Part shown: positions 63,314-64,000 of the stretch, one piece after another
Numbering within the stretch: position 1 is the first letter of the stretch
Layout of the letters: every line of letters starts with the position of its first letter
Assembly: GCF_014230355.1 (NCBI RefSeq)
Contig: NZ_JACLAX010000012.1
Location: forward strand, 1-64,000
DNA length: 64,000 nucleotides
Source of the DNA: Novosphingobium piscinae
GTDB taxonomy: Bacteria > Pseudomonadota > Alphaproteobacteria > Sphingomonadales > Sphingomonadaceae
Direction: 5' to 3'
Position numbers and translations under genes: made by a program
The notes under the pieces: generated by a model
The model's database searches: none
Seen by the model: the letters and a program-made list of their open reading frames with translations, nothing else
What the model was told of the DNA's origin: nothing

Positions 63314-64000
63314 ATGGACCAGCACCTGCATGCCGCCCGGCCGCGCCTGTCGTTGGCGCGGATCCTCGAGATGAACCTCGGGTTCCTCGGGCTGCAGTTC
63401 AGCTTCGGATTGCAGCAGGGCAACATGGGGCCGATCTACTCCTATCTCGGCGCAAGCGAGGCGCAGCTGCCGCTGCTCCAGCTGGCAGGGCCGATGACCG
63501 GGCTGATCGTCCAGCCACTGATCGGCGCCCTGTCGGACCGCACGACCAGCCGCTGGGGACGGCGCACGCCCTACTTCCTGTTCGGCGCAGTGCTCTGCGC
63601 GATCGGCCTGCTCACCATGCCGCTGTCGGCCTCGATCGTCATGGCGGTGTCGCTGATGTGGCTGCTCGATGCGGGCAACAACATCACCATGGAGCCCTAC
63701 CGGGCCTATGTGTCCGACCGGCTCGACCCGGCCCAGCGACATACCGGCTTCCTGACCCAGAGCGCCTTCACCGGGCTCGCCCAGATGCTGGCCTATCTGA
63801 CCCCCTCGCTGCTGGTCATGCTGGGCATGGATCGCGACTGGGTCGATCCCCACGGCATCCCCTATACCGTGCGGATCGTGTTCTGGTTCGGCGCGGCGCT
63901 GTCTTTCGGCACGATCGTCTGGTCGGTCCTGCGCGTGCCCGAGTTGCCGCTCGGCGCCGAGGAACGTGCGCGCATCGAGGCGGCGCCGCGTGGGCTGGGG
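63314..64000 (+). CDS. MFS sugar transporter of the SLC45/GPH-like group (3' end outside the window)
   Basis: Partial: 229 codons are visible. Start ATG at 63314 with GGGAGAG about six bases upstream. The protein begins MDQHLHAARPRLSLARILEMNLGFLGLQFSFGLQQGNMGPIYSYLGA, with LAGPMTGLIVQPLIGALSDRTTSRWGRRTPYFLFGAVLCAIGL after it; the loop DRTTSRWGRRTPYF matches the MFS signature between helices 2 and 3. The glutamine-rich first helix is typical of SLC45-like bacterial sugar (sucrose or maltose) carriers. In sphingomonads such genes belong to sugar utilisation clusters with a LacI regulator, in line with the operator upstream. Confidence 0.75.
   Translation, partial: MDQHLHAARPRLSLARILEMNLGFLGLQFSFGLQQGNMGPIYSYLGASEAQLPLLQLAGPMTGLIVQPLIGALSDRTTSRWGRRTPYFLFGAVLCAIGLLTMPLSASIVMAVSLMWLLDAGNNITMEPYRAYVSDRLDPAQRHTGFLTQSAFTGLAQMLAYLTPSLLVMLGMDRDWVDPHGIPYTVRIVFWFGAALSFGTIVWSVLRVPELPLGAEERARIEAAPRGLG

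Overview
The window is a G+C-rich chromosomal segment from an alphaproteobacterium, most likely a sphingomonad (Sphingomonadales). Reasons: the tonB-exbB-exbD-exbD block; the MipZ division ATPase; the hisS-prfA-prmC-DUF4167 order; an IhfB, a DUF885 peptidase and a 3HCDH-ECH beta-oxidation fusion of the kind common in that order; and several intergenic inverted repeats of families I associate with sphingomonads (translations such as ARAEPVEA). It reads as core chromosome: I saw no phage genes, transposase, integrase or CRISPR array.

Layout. 0-5.5 kb: end of an OmpA-type protein, then prs, glpX and hom (nucleotide, gluconeogenic and Thr/Met metabolism) with two secreted unknowns. 5.9-8.6 kb: TonB energising complex. 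8.6-13.7 kb, minus strand: mipZ, a Tim14/TimB-like J protein, a phosphomannomutase/phosphoglucomutase and a ligase-associated DEXH helicase. 13.8-19 kb: panC, a CsgG-like protein, a peptide transporter with a divergent GntR regulator, ihfB, tRNA-Leu(UAA). 19-24 kb: pmbA, ppa, DUF1345, an M61 protease. 24-31.7 kb, plus strand: hisS, prfA, prmC, DUF4167, lnt, metK. 31.8-35.7 kb: GST, glutathione peroxidase, a two-subunit 3-oxoacid CoA-transferase, a universal stress protein, then a probable small RNA of the alphaproteobacterial suhB/ar14 type. 36-41.3 kb: MscS channel with a CHASE3/HWE-type kinase, then polA. 41.7-46 kb: a tiny lipoprotein, a group III truncated haemoglobin, a class A beta-lactamase-like protein lacking Glu166, and groES-groEL under a CIRCE operator. 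46-52.4 kb: pdeM, hemF, sodC, a small HTH protein, the (p)ppGpp enzyme rsh and a periplasmic cyclophilin. 52.5-64 kb: tRNA-Ser(GGA), DUF885, then a beta-oxidation locus: fadA-fadB-acyl-CoA dehydrogenase-PHA-granule protein on one strand, facing DUF2147-acyl-CoA synthetase-MerR on the other, with two GTATACGT-type palindromes between them. The window ends in an MFS sugar transporter preceded by a LacI-type operator.

How the genes connect. The fatty-acid locus is the clearest regulon: acyl-CoA synthetase feeds the dehydrogenase, the hydratase/hydroxyacyl-dehydrogenase fusion and the thiolase; the MerR protein is the natural candidate for the palindromes, and the CoA-transferase and PHA-related protein handle downstream CoA units. 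SodC, glutathione peroxidase/GST, the UspA protein, GroESL and Rsh form a stress theme scattered through the window. The most unusual observations are the compositionally foreign 3' end of hisS, the sRNA candidate, the compensatory changes in the repeat beside prfA, the 24-bp perfect palindrome centred on the groES stop codon, the kinase-MscS pair, and a TimB-like J protein inside a division/DNA-repair gene string.
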